From the NCBI GenBank assembly GCA_020025015.1, contig JAHHSV010000017.1:1-29271 (forward strand): 29,271 nt of DNA, read 5' to 3'. Of this stretch, positions 17,172-24,672 are shown piece by piece. This DNA comes from Anaeroplasmataceae bacterium (GTDB lineage: Bacteria > Bacillota_I > Bacilli_A > Acholeplasmatales > Anaeroplasmataceae). Below the pieces are notes generated by a model. That model was not told the DNA's origin and did no database searches. It worked only from the letters and a program-made list of their open reading frames with translations. Every line of letters begins with the position of its first letter. Position 1 is the first letter of the stretch. Made by a program: the position numbers and the translations under genes.

Positions 17172-17873
17172 TTACCATTCTATTTCTTCAATTGGAGTTG
17201 GATTTGGATTTAATTCACACTTAGTAACTTCACCATTTTTTAATAAAATTACTCGATCAGCCATTTTAGTTAAAGCCTGATTATGAGTAATAACTATAAC
17301 AGTTTTCTTCTTTTCACGGCATAAATCATGCAATAGCTTTAAAATAGCTTTACCAGTGACATAATCTAGCGCACCAGTTGGCTCATCACATAATAAAACC
17401 TTACTATTCTTAGCAATAGCACGAGCTATTGATACACGCTGCTGCTCACCACCAGACAATTGAGCAGGGAAATGGCTTGCACGATCAGCTAAATTAACAT
17501 CCCTTAAAACATCCATAGAATCTAAAGGTGACTTAGAAAGCTCCTTAGCAATTTCAACATTCTCTAAAGCAGTTAAATTTGGCATCAAATTATAAAATTG
17601 AAATACAAAGCCAACATCATAACGACGATACTTTGTTAATCCCTTATCATTAAGATTAGCAATATCATTGCCATCTAAAACAATTTTTCCCTCATCAGCC
17701 TTTTCCATACCCCCAAGGATATTTAAAAGTGTAGTTTTACCTGCGCCTGATGGACCAACTATTACACAAAATTCGCCTTCTTCAATTGAAAACGTAATAT
17801 TTTTATTTGCCTCAATAACAACACTACCTGACTTGTAACGTTTACAAACATTAATAAATTCTACATAACTCAT
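17172..17873 (-). CDS. ABC transporter ATP-binding protein, LolD/MacB type
   Basis: A 233-residue ATPase that drives the downstream FtsX-type permease. Walker A is GPSGAGKTTLLN, the Q-loop lies in FVFQFYNLMPNLTALENV, the signature is LSGGEQQRVSIARA, Walker B is VLLCDEPTGALD and the H-loop is VIVITHN. The sequence NLMPNLTALENVEIA is typical of the MacB/LolD/BceA group rather than importers. No two-component regulator is in the window, so a bacitracin-resistance role is not supported. The start follows an AAAGGAG site, with an extended -10 at 17916-17924. Confidence 0.93.
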   Translation of the reverse strand: MSYVEFINVCKRYKSGSVVIEANKNITFSIEEGEFCVIVGPSGAGKTTLLNILGGMEKADEGKIVLDGNDIANLNDKGLTKYRRYDVGFVFQFYNLMPNLTALENVEIAKELSKSPLDSMDVLRDVNLADRASHFPAQLSGGEQQRVSIARAIAKNSKVLLCDEPTGALDYVTGKAILKLLHDLCREKKKTVIVITHNQALTKMADRVILLKNGEVTKCELNPNPTPIEEIEW

Positions 17874-17915
17874 AAACTTTGCTCCTTTATTAAATTTTTA
17901 AATTGCTCTCCTATT

Positions 17916-17924
17916 ATTATAGCA
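17916..17924 (-). promoter_or_regulatory. Extended -10 promoter of the ABC operon
   Basis: On the minus strand TGC followed by TATAAT (17921-17916). No good -35 is seen at the expected place. It lies about 70 bases beyond the predicted 3' end of the group II intron, so the intron does not separate it from the genes. Confidence 0.5.
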
Positions 17925-17993
17925 TTTTAGTTGATTTTTGGGGCTTTTTCACATAAAAAAACATAATTTTATACAAAATAACCACTATTTTAA

Positions 17994-18655
17994 ATCGAGT
18001 AGAGGGAAAGTTTTGTAAACTTTTTCCCCTCTCACACCACCGTACGTACCGTTCGGCATACGGCGGTTCAATTTATAATTAAATTCTAGCTGAATAATAA
18101 TCTAGACTAAAGGTTAGACCGCGTCGTTCTAACCTTTTATTTGGATTGGCTAAAGGCTCTTTTGTTATTGAGTTTTGTAGAATTTTAGAGTGTGCTACAT
18201 ACATATATCCTTTTCTACAGTTAGCCAACCATCTCGTTTCATTCTCTGAAAAGCCACATCTAACAAGTTTTATAATTCTCCTTTTTGTGACCTTCCATAT
18301 AAATTGCTCAGTCCTTCAGTATTTCTACCTACTATGACCTCTGCTGACTTCCTATAGTTCGTTTTTACTACTATATCACCTATAGGATCTCACGGGATAA
18401 GCCATATCGTTTTCCTCGTTTACCCCCCCTCAATTTACACCCTAGATTTACGTTTGTCATTTAGGCTTTATTGTGTTGTGTCAACTTACCTATCTAGAAT
18501 GCCTTCTGTCTTGAGTTCCTGCTCGTGGGCCACGATTTCACTATCGCTTCTTTTCAAGCTCCATTACTGGTTTACGCTTTGCGAGTTGCTATCGAGTTCG
18601 CTACAAATACGCCTCTTTAGACTATCACTCAAGTGATATGATATGCCTGTCATAC
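17994..18655 (-). mobile_element. Group II intron with deleted maturase gene
   Basis: Read on the minus strand. Domain V lies at about 18069-18036: ACCGCCGTA pairs with TACGGTGGT, with catalytic triad CGC (18065-18063), the conserved CCGTATG and ACGTACGG sides with bulge, and a short GAAC-capped tip. Domain VI follows as an AGAGGG-to-CCCTCT hairpin (about 18031-18001). The 3' end is placed after ACTCGAT at about 17994. The 5' end is placed at GTATGAC (18655), close to the GTGYG consensus; 18659 is the alternative. The roughly 300 bases after it are structured, consistent with domains I-III. The total of about 660 bases is far below the 1.9-2.5 kb of a complete element, because the reverse-transcriptase gene is reduced to a C-terminal remnant. 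Identification is from remembered consensus, not a search. Confidence 0.85.
18079..18315 (-). pseudogene. C-terminal remnant of the group II intron reverse transcriptase/maturase
   Basis: An open frame of about 78 residues without a convincing start. It contains RWLANCRKGYMYVAHSKIL, then NSITKEPL and ERRGLTFSLDYYSARI before a TAA. This resembles the end of intron-encoded proteins (a W/L-AN-RKGYW-x-HS-x-IL pattern followed by ITN-x-RL and DYY). Just upstream lie an AAAAAGGAG ribosome site (about 18285) and sequence of the type preceding intact maturase genes. The reverse-transcriptase and most of the X domain, about 1.2-1.6 kb, appear deleted between them. A 10-bp perfect inverted repeat (18109-18118 and 18128-18137) falls inside it. 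The family match is by memory and should be searched. Confidence 0.65.
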
Positions 18656-18659
18656 ATAC

Positions 18660-18688
18660 AAAAAGCATTCCCTGAGGGAATGCCTTAA
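18660..18688 (-). terminator. Terminator of the glycosyltransferase operon
   Basis: On the minus strand GCATTCCC pairs with GGGAATGC around a 3-base loop, extended by AAG/TTT pairs, followed by five T (18664-18660). The group II intron begins directly after the T tract. Confidence 0.9.
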
Positions 18689-18690
18689 AA

Positions 18691-20019
18691 TTATTCAGCA
18701 TTAGTTTGCTTATAAAATTGCGAATTTCTTGTAACCTTACCCCAGGTAGGCTTGCTAAATACACCAAAGGTTAAGGTAACAATATAAACTACTGAGAAGA
18801 ATGGAAATAAGAGCATACCACTCACTAAATCTCTTCTTCTCTTTGCGCCCATCTTCTTATAGTCAAGCATAATTAAGATAAATGCCTGTAACCAACCACA
18901 GAAAATAAATAGGACAGTCAAACAAATAGCGATTAATATTAATGTGTTATAGAATACATCTAAATAATAAGCTGAGTTATTAAGTGTAACCTCAATCATT
19001 CCATTACCAGCCATACCTAAGTAAATTAAGTCATAAATATAGAATGCAGGTAACCAAGTACATAAAATTACGCAAATAATATTAAAGAAATATGTTAAAA
19101 AATACTCCATGTAGCTAACTTTAAACTTATAGAAAAATTTAAAGAATAAAGCACCAATTTTACCAAAAATTAAACGAATTGAGCCAGAACCAATTCTTCT
19201 ATTACGTTTATTAGTATCACTTAATGTTGCAGGAAGATCCTCATAAACAACAGCATCCTCAACAAAGTGAGCAAAAACGCCTTCGTTCATTAAATCAACT
19301 GTTAATTCAGCATCCTCACTTATACTAGTACAATGATAGCCCCCACGTTTTCTTAATGTTTCCATACTAATCATCATACCAGGACCATTTACGTGTGCAC
19401 CAATATGTAATCTTTCTCTTACACGTGAAGAGAAACGTGAATCAAAGACATAATATAAGCCACAAGCCTTGGTATAATTATTTTGAGTCATATTTAAAGC
19501 AGATTCATATGGTCTAGCATATTCAACTCCACTTTGGAAGGCATCATTCATTAAGGAAGTAAAATCATCATTAATATGATTATCAGCATCTAATCTGATT
19601 AAAAAATCATAATTAATATCTAACTTCATAATATAATCAATACCATAATTTAAAGCATAGGCAACCATATGCTTTTTAGGATCTGGATCATTGTATACGA
19701 TAGGCTTAGCACCAGCTCTAATAACCTCAGCCTCAGTATTATCTTGACAGTTATGACAAACAACATATACATCCATTAATTCACGAGGATAATTTTGCTT
19801 TGTTAATAATAAATTAACTGTATCATAAATAACATCTTCTTCGTTATGAGCACTAATAATAAAGGCAACACGGCCTTTTTTATCACTCTTTTTAAAAGTT
19901 TTTTTCTTTACCCAGAAAAATAGCATATTGATTAATTGTAATGAAAAGGGAATACCAATAGCTATTAGGATAATGTTGTTGATAATGTTTAATATGTTAT
20001 ATAAATTTTCATGCCACAT
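18691..20019 (-). CDS. Membrane GT2 glycosyltransferase with altered QxxRW motif
   Basis: A 442-residue family-2 glycosyltransferase. An N-terminal helix (about 12-36) precedes the GT-A domain, with VAFIISAHNEEDVI, nucleotide-sugar/metal site DAD (144-146) in IRLDADNHIN, and catalytic ED in SEDAEL (234-239). Three or more helices follow (about 308-335, 358-382, 402-428). The QxxRW motif that marks processive enzymes is changed to RNRRI (272-276): the arginine is kept, glutamine and tryptophan are lost. It may thus add single sugars rather than build a chain; this is inference. Its ATG overlaps the stop of the acyltransferase gene by one base (TAATG). Confidence 0.88.
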   Translation of the reverse strand: MWHENLYNILNIINNIILIAIGIPFSLQLINMLFFWVKKKTFKKSDKKGRVAFIISAHNEEDVIYDTVNLLLTKQNYPRELMDVYVVCHNCQDNTEAEVIRAGAKPIVYNDPDPKKHMVAYALNYGIDYIMKLDINYDFLIRLDADNHINDDFTSLMNDAFQSGVEYARPYESALNMTQNNYTKACGLYYVFDSRFSSRVRERLHIGAHVNGPGMMISMETLRKRGGYHCTSISEDAELTVDLMNEGVFAHFVEDAVVYEDLPATLSDTNKRNRRIGSGSIRLIFGKIGALFFKFFYKFKVSYMEYFLTYFFNIICVILCTWLPAFYIYDLIYLGMAGNGMIEVTLNNSAYYLDVFYNTLILIAICLTVLFIFCGWLQAFILIMLDYKKMGAKRRRDLVSGMLLFPFFSVVYIVTLTFGVFSKPTWGKVTRNSQFYKQTNAE

Positions 20020-20834
20020 TATTGTTCACCATTCTTTTCTTTCTTTTTGTATTTTATAAATTCATATGTTGAATATTTACTTGCGGTATCAACCATTTGC
20101 TTATAACACTCACTATGTAAATATTCTGTATTTTCCTTAAGTGATAAATCAGGCTTTGGGTAAACTGGTTTACCAACATAAAGAGTAATTTTAGCATGCT
20201 TTGAAATCTTAGATTTTCTATAGCAAGCGGTTATAGGTAAGGCAGGTTTTCCTAGCTTTACCGGATATTTAAATGAAGTAGAGACGAATGGTCTAATTTT
20301 AGTATAATATGGCCAAACATGTGCCTCCGGATAGATAATTATCGATTCACGATTGTCTGTAAACTTTCTTAAAGCATCCATAAATGCTCTTGATGAAGCT
20401 ATTGTATCAGGTAAAGGCATAAAGCCAAGTGGTTTAACTATATGCTTAGCTATTGGCATATCTAAGGCATCAGTGTAACCAACTATACGTGTTTTTTTAA
20501 CTAAAAAAATAGTTTGGATATCAATCATATCTAAGAAGGAAGTGTGATTAGAATAAATAAAGCCACCATGCTTGCGATACTCCTTAAATCCTTCCTTATC
20601 TAAATACTTAACTTTAACTCCAAAGCATTTAACAATTAAAGGAATAATGATTCCACAAATTCCAAAATATAAAATTTTAGTGAAAAAACGTTTAACCTTA
20701 CTTTTGGTAACGTACTCATAATTTTCTGGTACTGGATTTCTTTTTAATTTAGTGGGTTCAAAATCATCATTCAACTCATCTTCCCAGTAAATAGTATCTC
20801 CGTATTTTATTTTTTTTCCGTTGTATTTAGCCAT
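20019..20834 (-). CDS. PlsC-like 1-acylglycerol-3-phosphate acyltransferase family protein
   Basis: A 271-residue acyltransferase of the LPLAT/PlsC family. The catalytic motif is NHTSFLD (His97, Asp102). Motif II is around GFMPLP with S-SRAF, motif III is YPEAH (168-172, in place of the usual PEGTR) and motif IV is LPITACY. One hydrophobic segment lies at about 54-72. An open frame runs upstream to 20927, but the ATG at 20834 follows an AAAGGAG site, overlaps the preceding gene by eight bases and gives a sensible length. It is sandwiched between two GT2 genes, so acylation of a glycolipid or cell-surface glycan precursor is as likely as phosphatidic acid synthesis. Confidence 0.85.
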   Translation of the reverse strand: MAKYNGKKIKYGDTIYWEDELNDDFEPTKLKRNPVPENYEYVTKSKVKRFFTKILYFGICGIIIPLIVKCFGVKVKYLDKEGFKEYRKHGGFIYSNHTSFLDMIDIQTIFLVKKTRIVGYTDALDMPIAKHIVKPLGFMPLPDTIASSRAFMDALRKFTDNRESIIIYPEAHVWPYYTKIRPFVSTSFKYPVKLGKPALPITACYRKSKISKHAKITLYVGKPVYPKPDLSLKENTEYLHSECYKQMVDTASKYSTYEFIKYKKKEKNGEQ

Positions 20835-22152
20835 TTTGGGACTCCTTTGCTGCTTCATCTGTAATATCGCCTGTATGCTCAATTTTTTTCCAGGTTGTTC
20901 TTTTAGCTTTATGGAATAATCCATCAAAGAATGCTAAAAAGAAATCTCCAAAGAAAAACATATAAGTTAATGCAACTACTAATGATTTAAAAAAGCCAAA
21001 ATGTAAATTTTTTCTATCAATCATAATTGTAAATAAAGCTACAAAGAAGAAAATTGCATATAATGAGAAAAATTGTCCTATGAAATGGTTGAATATAACA
21101 CTAACATTTTCTGGTTCAAAAAAAACAGCAGCAATTGCTGTAACTAAAGCGGCAAAAGAAGATAAAGACAAGGTCACACATAAAATAATAAAAGGAATTA
21201 TTGAAAGCTTATACTCAAACATTGATAAACGCTTTGTCCATTTAGACCTTGGCTCATAAAATTTTCCCGAATACTTAAATTTATCCTTATTGGCTAAAAA
21301 GCCCCATACCCAACGAATATGCTGTTTATGTAATACTCCAACCTTTTCAGGCTGCTCATCATAATATTTTGCATAGGGATAATATTTCATTCTAATATTA
21401 TGATAATAGCAATAGGTTGTTAATTCTACATCCTCTGTCATACCATTCCAAATCCAGCCACCAGCATCATCAACTATATTAGCATCAATGTAATAGCCAG
21501 TACCTGTTAAGGTTGCCTTTTCAAATAAATGAGAACGACCTCTGGCTGTAAATTGATTCATGAAGCTAAATAAAGTCGCACTAGTTGCACAAACCCAATT
21601 CTTCTTAGCATTTGTGAAGCTTCTGTAGCCAGTAGCAACCTGATATCCTGCATTTTTAACATCATTCATTTTTTGCAAATAGTCAGATTCAATAATATTA
21701 TCAGCATCGAATACCATATAGGCATCATATTTCAAATTATTATCCTTTAAATAGTGATAAGCATCATCAAGAGCATAGCCCTTAGTTCTACGATTAGTTA
21801 AATCTCCTCTTACTATGTAATTAAAACCAAACTCCTTAACTATCTCAATTGTAGGATCATCTTTTGTTTCAACAATAACGTAAACATCAAACTTATCTTT
21901 TGGATAATCCATAGCCCTAAAGCTATTAAGAATATTAGAAATGACATTTGACTCATTTCTTGCAGGAATTAAAATTCCAAATTTATTAAATTTATCCTGA
22001 TGAGGTAAAACCTGTACCTTTTTAATAGCTATAAAAAAATAAATAATATAATGCCATAAGAATAAAATAAAAATTACTACAGCAATACTTACAGCCACAT
22101 CAAACCAGGTCAAAATGTCATTTAAGCTCATATAAAAAAATGAAAGGCTCAT
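20827..22152 (-). CDS. Membrane GT2 glycosyltransferase, processive-type motifs
   Basis: A 441-residue family-2 glycosyltransferase. An N-terminal helix (about 18-42) precedes FGILIPARNESNVI, metal-binding DAD (149-151), TEDVEL (239-244) and a complete QHIRW (277-281). Several helices follow (about 315-345, 358-385, 398-425). These motifs resemble the cellulose/hyaluronan/poly-GlcNAc synthase group, which polymerises sugars while exporting them, but the sugar is not readable. It is first in the operon, with AGGAGG four bases before the ATG and promoter at 22232-22260. A second in-frame ATG at 22131 lacks a ribosome site. Confidence 0.88.
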   Translation of the reverse strand: MSLSFFYMSLNDILTWFDVAVSIAVVIFILFLWHYIIYFFIAIKKVQVLPHQDKFNKFGILIPARNESNVISNILNSFRAMDYPKDKFDVYVIVETKDDPTIEIVKEFGFNYIVRGDLTNRRTKGYALDDAYHYLKDNNLKYDAYMVFDADNIIESDYLQKMNDVKNAGYQVATGYRSFTNAKKNWVCATSATLFSFMNQFTARGRSHLFEKATLTGTGYYIDANIVDDAGGWIWNGMTEDVELTTYCYYHNIRMKYYPYAKYYDEQPEKVGVLHKQHIRWVWGFLANKDKFKYSGKFYEPRSKWTKRLSMFEYKLSIIPFIILCVTLSLSSFAALVTAIAAVFFEPENVSVIFNHFIGQFFSLYAIFFFVALFTIMIDRKNLHFGFFKSLVVALTYMFFFGDFFLAFFDGLFHKAKRTTWKKIEHTGDITDEAAKESQNG

Positions 22153-22231
22153 AATTCCTCCTTACCAGCTTAATATGCACACATTAATACAAATAAAGCT
22201 TTTTTATAGTAACTATAACTCATACTACTTA

Positions 22232-22260
22232 ATTTTAGCACAATTTGAAAAGACACTCAA
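22232..22260 (-). promoter_or_regulatory. Promoter of the GT2-PlsC-GT2 operon
   Basis: On the minus strand: TTGAGT (22260-22255), a 17-base spacer, and TAAAAT (22237-22232) with TGC before it. The leader to the first ATG is about 75 bases. It includes an 11-base palindrome ATAGTAACTAT (22206-22216), a possible operator. Confidence 0.7.
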
Positions 22261-22334
22261 TAGAATATACTATATATACATTATAATCGTATAGTTTTTT
22301 ACATATTTATATTAACGTGAATAAATATACAAAA

Positions 22335-22358
22335 TAAAAAGAGGGATGATATCCCTCT
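22335..22358 (-). terminator. rpsO terminator
   Basis: AGAGGGAT (22340-22347) pairs with ATCCCTCT (22351-22358) around a 3-base loop, followed on the minus strand by a T-rich tract. Confidence 0.88.
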
Positions 22359-22384
22359 AATTACCTAACTCTTTGATATCCTAA

Positions 22385-22654
22385 TTACTTTCTTAAACCT
22401 AAAGAAGCAATTAAATTAGCATAAGCTTCGATATCTTTCTTTTGTAAATAAGCTAATAAGCTACGACGTTGACCAACCTTAGTCATTAGACCACGACGGC
22501 TGTGGAAGTCATGCTTATGAACAGCAAAATGCTCATTTAATTGGTTGATTTCTGCAGTTAAAATAGCGATTTGAACTTCAGTTGAACCTGTATCTTGAGC
22601 GTTCTTACCATACTTCTTTACAATTTCTGCTTTTGTTGCTTGTGATAAAGCCAT
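22385..22654 (-). CDS. rpsO: 30S ribosomal protein S15
   Basis: An 89-residue S15, which binds the 16S rRNA central domain early in 30S assembly. Family features include DTGSTEVQIAILT (about 23-35), LNEHFAVHKHDFHSRRGL and the end VGQRRSLLAYLQKKDIEAY. A longer open frame reaches 22750, but the ATG at 22654 with a GGAGG site eight bases upstream gives exactly the conserved N-terminus and length. It has its own promoter just inside the end of the ribF region and its own terminator. Confidence 0.97.
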   Translation of the reverse strand: MALSQATKAEIVKKYGKNAQDTGSTEVQIAILTAEINQLNEHFAVHKHDFHSRRGLMTKVGQRRSLLAYLQKKDIEAYANLIASLGLRK

Positions 22655-22660
22655 TTCTTT

Positions 22661-22735
22661 TTCCTCCGTATTATAAAATATTCGCGAATAGCCTAGTTTA
22701 CCGTTGGAGTATCGGTAGACAAAGAAATTCGTACA
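22661..22735 (-). promoter_or_regulatory. rpsO 5' leader, possible S15 autoregulatory site
   Basis: About 80 bases lie between the promoter and the ATG. They can form TACCG/CGGTA (9-base loop) and a self-complementary TATTCGCGAATA element close to the GGAGG site. rpsO leaders in several bacteria bind S15 and repress translation, with different structures in each lineage. That this one does so is inference. Confidence 0.4.
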
Positions 22736-22740
22736 TAACC

Positions 22741-22768
22741 ATTGTATCATATATTTTTAGCTTTGCAA
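22741..22768 (-). promoter_or_regulatory. rpsO promoter
   Basis: On the minus strand: TTGCAA (22768-22763), a 16-base spacer, and TACAAT (22746-22741) preceded by TGA (extended -10). It is immediately downstream of the 19-bp duplication at the end of ribF. Confidence 0.75.
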
Positions 22769-22772
22769 GATG

Positions 22773-22810
22773 AAAATACCATTTAGCCTATAAAATACCA
22801 TTTAGCCTAT
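22773..22810. repeat. Perfect 19-bp tandem duplication
   Basis: The unit AAAATACCATTTAGCCTAT occurs twice head to tail (22773-22791 and 22792-22810). The ribF stop codon (22809-22807) lies in the second copy, so the first copy is untranslated sequence between ribF and the rpsO promoter. Confidence 0.95.
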
Positions 22811-23712
22811 AAAAGCTCAGGATATAAAGTTTTGATTTTACTTCTATCCTCTTCTAGCTGGCTTCTTAATTTATCAATTGAGGCAAACTTCTTTTCTGAT
22901 CTAATTCGCTTTAGAAATTCAATTTCAATAGTCTTCCCATAGATATCATCCACGAATTCAAAAATATTTACCTCAACCTTAATTTCTTCGCTATATTCAA
23001 CCGTAGGATTATAGCCAATATTAACCATACCTAAGTAATTTTTATCATCAATTTTAGCATTAACGGCATAGACCCCATTTTTAGGCAAAAAATAATTACC
23101 ATAATCTAAATTAGCAGTTGGAAAGCCTATAGTATTGCCTAGGCGTTTGCCAGAAATAACTAAGCCCTTAATTGAATATTTACGATTTAGCATTAAATTT
23201 GCTTTATCAATATCACCAATACTTAAAAGCTCCTTAATATAGGTAGTTGAAACCCTAACATTATCAATTTGATACTTAGAAATCTCTGTGACCTCAAAAT
23301 ATTTTAATAAATCAGCTTTACTTCCCTCGGCCTTAAAGGCAAAGGTAAAATCATAACCACAAACTATCCTCTTAGCTCCTAGATTTAATAAATTTTGCAT
23401 AAATTCTTCCTTACGCATATTAGCAATATCCACATTAAATTTTACAATAAATAGATAATCTATACCAAAGCTACTAATAAGATCTTCCTTTTTTTCAATT
23501 GGTGCTAATTGTCTATAAGGTCTTAAGCCCTTTAAAACAGTAAATGGGTGAGGATAAAAGGTTAAAACAGCACTCTTTAAGGGCTTATACTTTTTAGTTT
23601 CATCAATAAGCTCCTGATGACCTAAATGTAAGCCATCAAAATTACCTATCGTTAAGCATATTTCATCATCTATTTTAGGAAATCTTGTTCCTTCTATCCA
23701 AACAACCTTCAT
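22807..23712 (-). CDS. ribF: Bifunctional riboflavin kinase/FAD synthetase
   Basis: A 301-residue RibF that phosphorylates riboflavin to FMN and adenylates FMN to FAD. The N-terminal nucleotidyltransferase domain has LTIGNFDGLHLGHQEL (about 21-36) with the HxGH-type site. The C-terminal flavokinase domain has GKRLGNTIGFPTANLD (about 196-211), which contains the PTAN metal/ATP motif, and ends with the usual helix RSQLEEDRSKIKTLYPELL. An AAGGAG site precedes the ATG and the gene follows truB by 11 bases, a common Firmicute arrangement. The product could supply FMN to the flavodiiron protein encoded in the same window. Confidence 0.95.
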   Translation of the reverse strand: MKVVWIEGTRFPKIDDEICLTIGNFDGLHLGHQELIDETKKYKPLKSAVLTFYPHPFTVLKGLRPYRQLAPIEKKEDLISSFGIDYLFIVKFNVDIANMRKEEFMQNLLNLGAKRIVCGYDFTFAFKAEGSKADLLKYFEVTEISKYQIDNVRVSTTYIKELLSIGDIDKANLMLNRKYSIKGLVISGKRLGNTIGFPTANLDYGNYFLPKNGVYAVNAKIDDKNYLGMVNIGYNPTVEYSEEIKVEVNIFEFVDDIYGKTIEIEFLKRIRSEKKFASIDKLRSQLEEDRSKIKTLYPELL

Positions 23713-23723
23713 CCTGACGCTCC

Positions 23724-24608
23724 TTAAAAGATAAAAATCGGTCTAAAAATATCATTTTGCTTTTCATAAATTGCAATATTTTTACCCTCATAGGTAAAAT
23801 AAAATCTTGTCAATTTAGAATAATCTAAGTAATTACAATCCTTAGTTAAGTTATGCGGATAAATTGTAACACCATTTTTAATAAAGGTTAGAATTCTAAT
23901 ATTAGCTTCTATTTTAGGATAGGTAAACACTTGATCGATAGCTAAAGGAGTAGGTAAATTATCTAAAACATCAGCTAAAGGCATAGCTTCAGTCTCCTTA
24001 AAATTACCTGCACTTATTCTTCTTAGCTTTTTCATAATGGCAATACCACCACAAAGCTTACCTAAATCTCTAGCAAAGCTTCTTACATAAAAGCCCTTAG
24101 TTACATGCAATAATAAATCCATTTCATAATGGTTATCAACCAACCTCAAATCACTTAAAACCTTTAAATCTAAAATTTTAGCTGGACGTTCCTTCACTAA
24201 AACCTCTTCCTTACTGCGCTCATAAGCCATTAGCTTTTTACCATTGACCTTAATTGCACTAACCATTGGAGGAATTTGCGTTTCCCAGGTTTTAATTATT
24301 TCTAAGGCATTATTTACATCCGTCATATTAACGGTCATATCAATATTTTCTTTAATAGCACCAAAGATATCTAAAGTATCTGAATCATAGCCAAAAACAA
24401 TAGTTGTAACATAGGTTTTATCCTCATTAGTCAAATAATTAAGCATTTTAGTTGCTCTATTTAAGGCAACAACCATAACACCAGTTGTTTCTGGATCAAG
24501 GGTGCCATTATGACCAACCTTATTTAGCTTATAGGCATATTTAATTTTCGTACAAACAGTTTGGCTTGTCATACCGCTAGGCTTATCAATAATTAGAAAA
24601 CCATCCAT
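23724..24608 (-). CDS. truB: tRNA pseudouridine(55) synthase
   Basis: A 294-residue TruB that makes pseudouridine 55 in the T-loop of tRNAs. DGFLIIDKPSGMTSQ at the N-terminus and GHNGTLDPETTGVMV with catalytic Asp38 are diagnostic; KGFYVRSFARDLG near residue 160 is the second conserved motif. The C-terminal part is short and PUA-like at most. The start ATG at 24608 (a second ATG lies four bases on, out of frame) follows AAGGGTGA. It is first in a truB-ribF unit with promoter at 24630-24638. Confidence 0.95.
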   Translation of the reverse strand: MDGFLIIDKPSGMTSQTVCTKIKYAYKLNKVGHNGTLDPETTGVMVVALNRATKMLNYLTNEDKTYVTTIVFGYDSDTLDIFGAIKENIDMTVNMTDVNNALEIIKTWETQIPPMVSAIKVNGKKLMAYERSKEEVLVKERPAKILDLKVLSDLRLVDNHYEMDLLLHVTKGFYVRSFARDLGKLCGGIAIMKKLRRISAGNFKETEAMPLADVLDNLPTPLAIDQVFTYPKIEANIRILTFIKNGVTIYPHNLTKDCNYLDYSKLTRFYFTYEGKNIAIYEKQNDIFRPIFIF

Positions 24609-24629
24609 CCTATCACCCTTTCCTTGTAG

Positions 24630-24638
24630 ATTATACCA
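24630..24638 (-). promoter_or_regulatory. Extended -10 promoter of truB-ribF
   Basis: On the minus strand TGG then TATAAT (24635-24630). The -35 position falls in the arm of the mgtC terminator and has no consensus hexamer. Confidence 0.6.
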
Positions 24639-24641
24639 TAT

Positions 24642-24666
24642 AAAAAAGAGGATTTCTCCTCTTTTT
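24642..24666 (-). terminator. mgtC terminator
   Basis: AAAAAGAGGA pairs with TCCTCTTTTT around a 4-base loop, giving a T tract on the minus strand. It directly abuts the truB promoter. Confidence 0.88.
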
Positions 24667-24672
24667 AGCTAC

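Noticed and set aside
17172..17873. Bacitracin-type (BceAB) resistance module
   Set aside because: The ATPase and permease architecture is compatible, but there is no sensor kinase or response regulator nearby.
18146..18636. Two plus-strand open frames of 63 and 60 codons inside the intron
   Set aside because: They lie antisense to the intron, have no ribosome sites and read through ribozyme sequence.
20019..20927. Longer acyltransferase starting at 20927
   Set aside because: It would overlap the upstream GT2 by 100 bases; the ATG at 20834 has an AAAGGAG site and ordinary overlap.
22385..22750. Extended S15 starting at 22750
   Set aside because: The extension is the rpsO leader and promoter; the ATG at 22654 gives the exact 89-residue S15.
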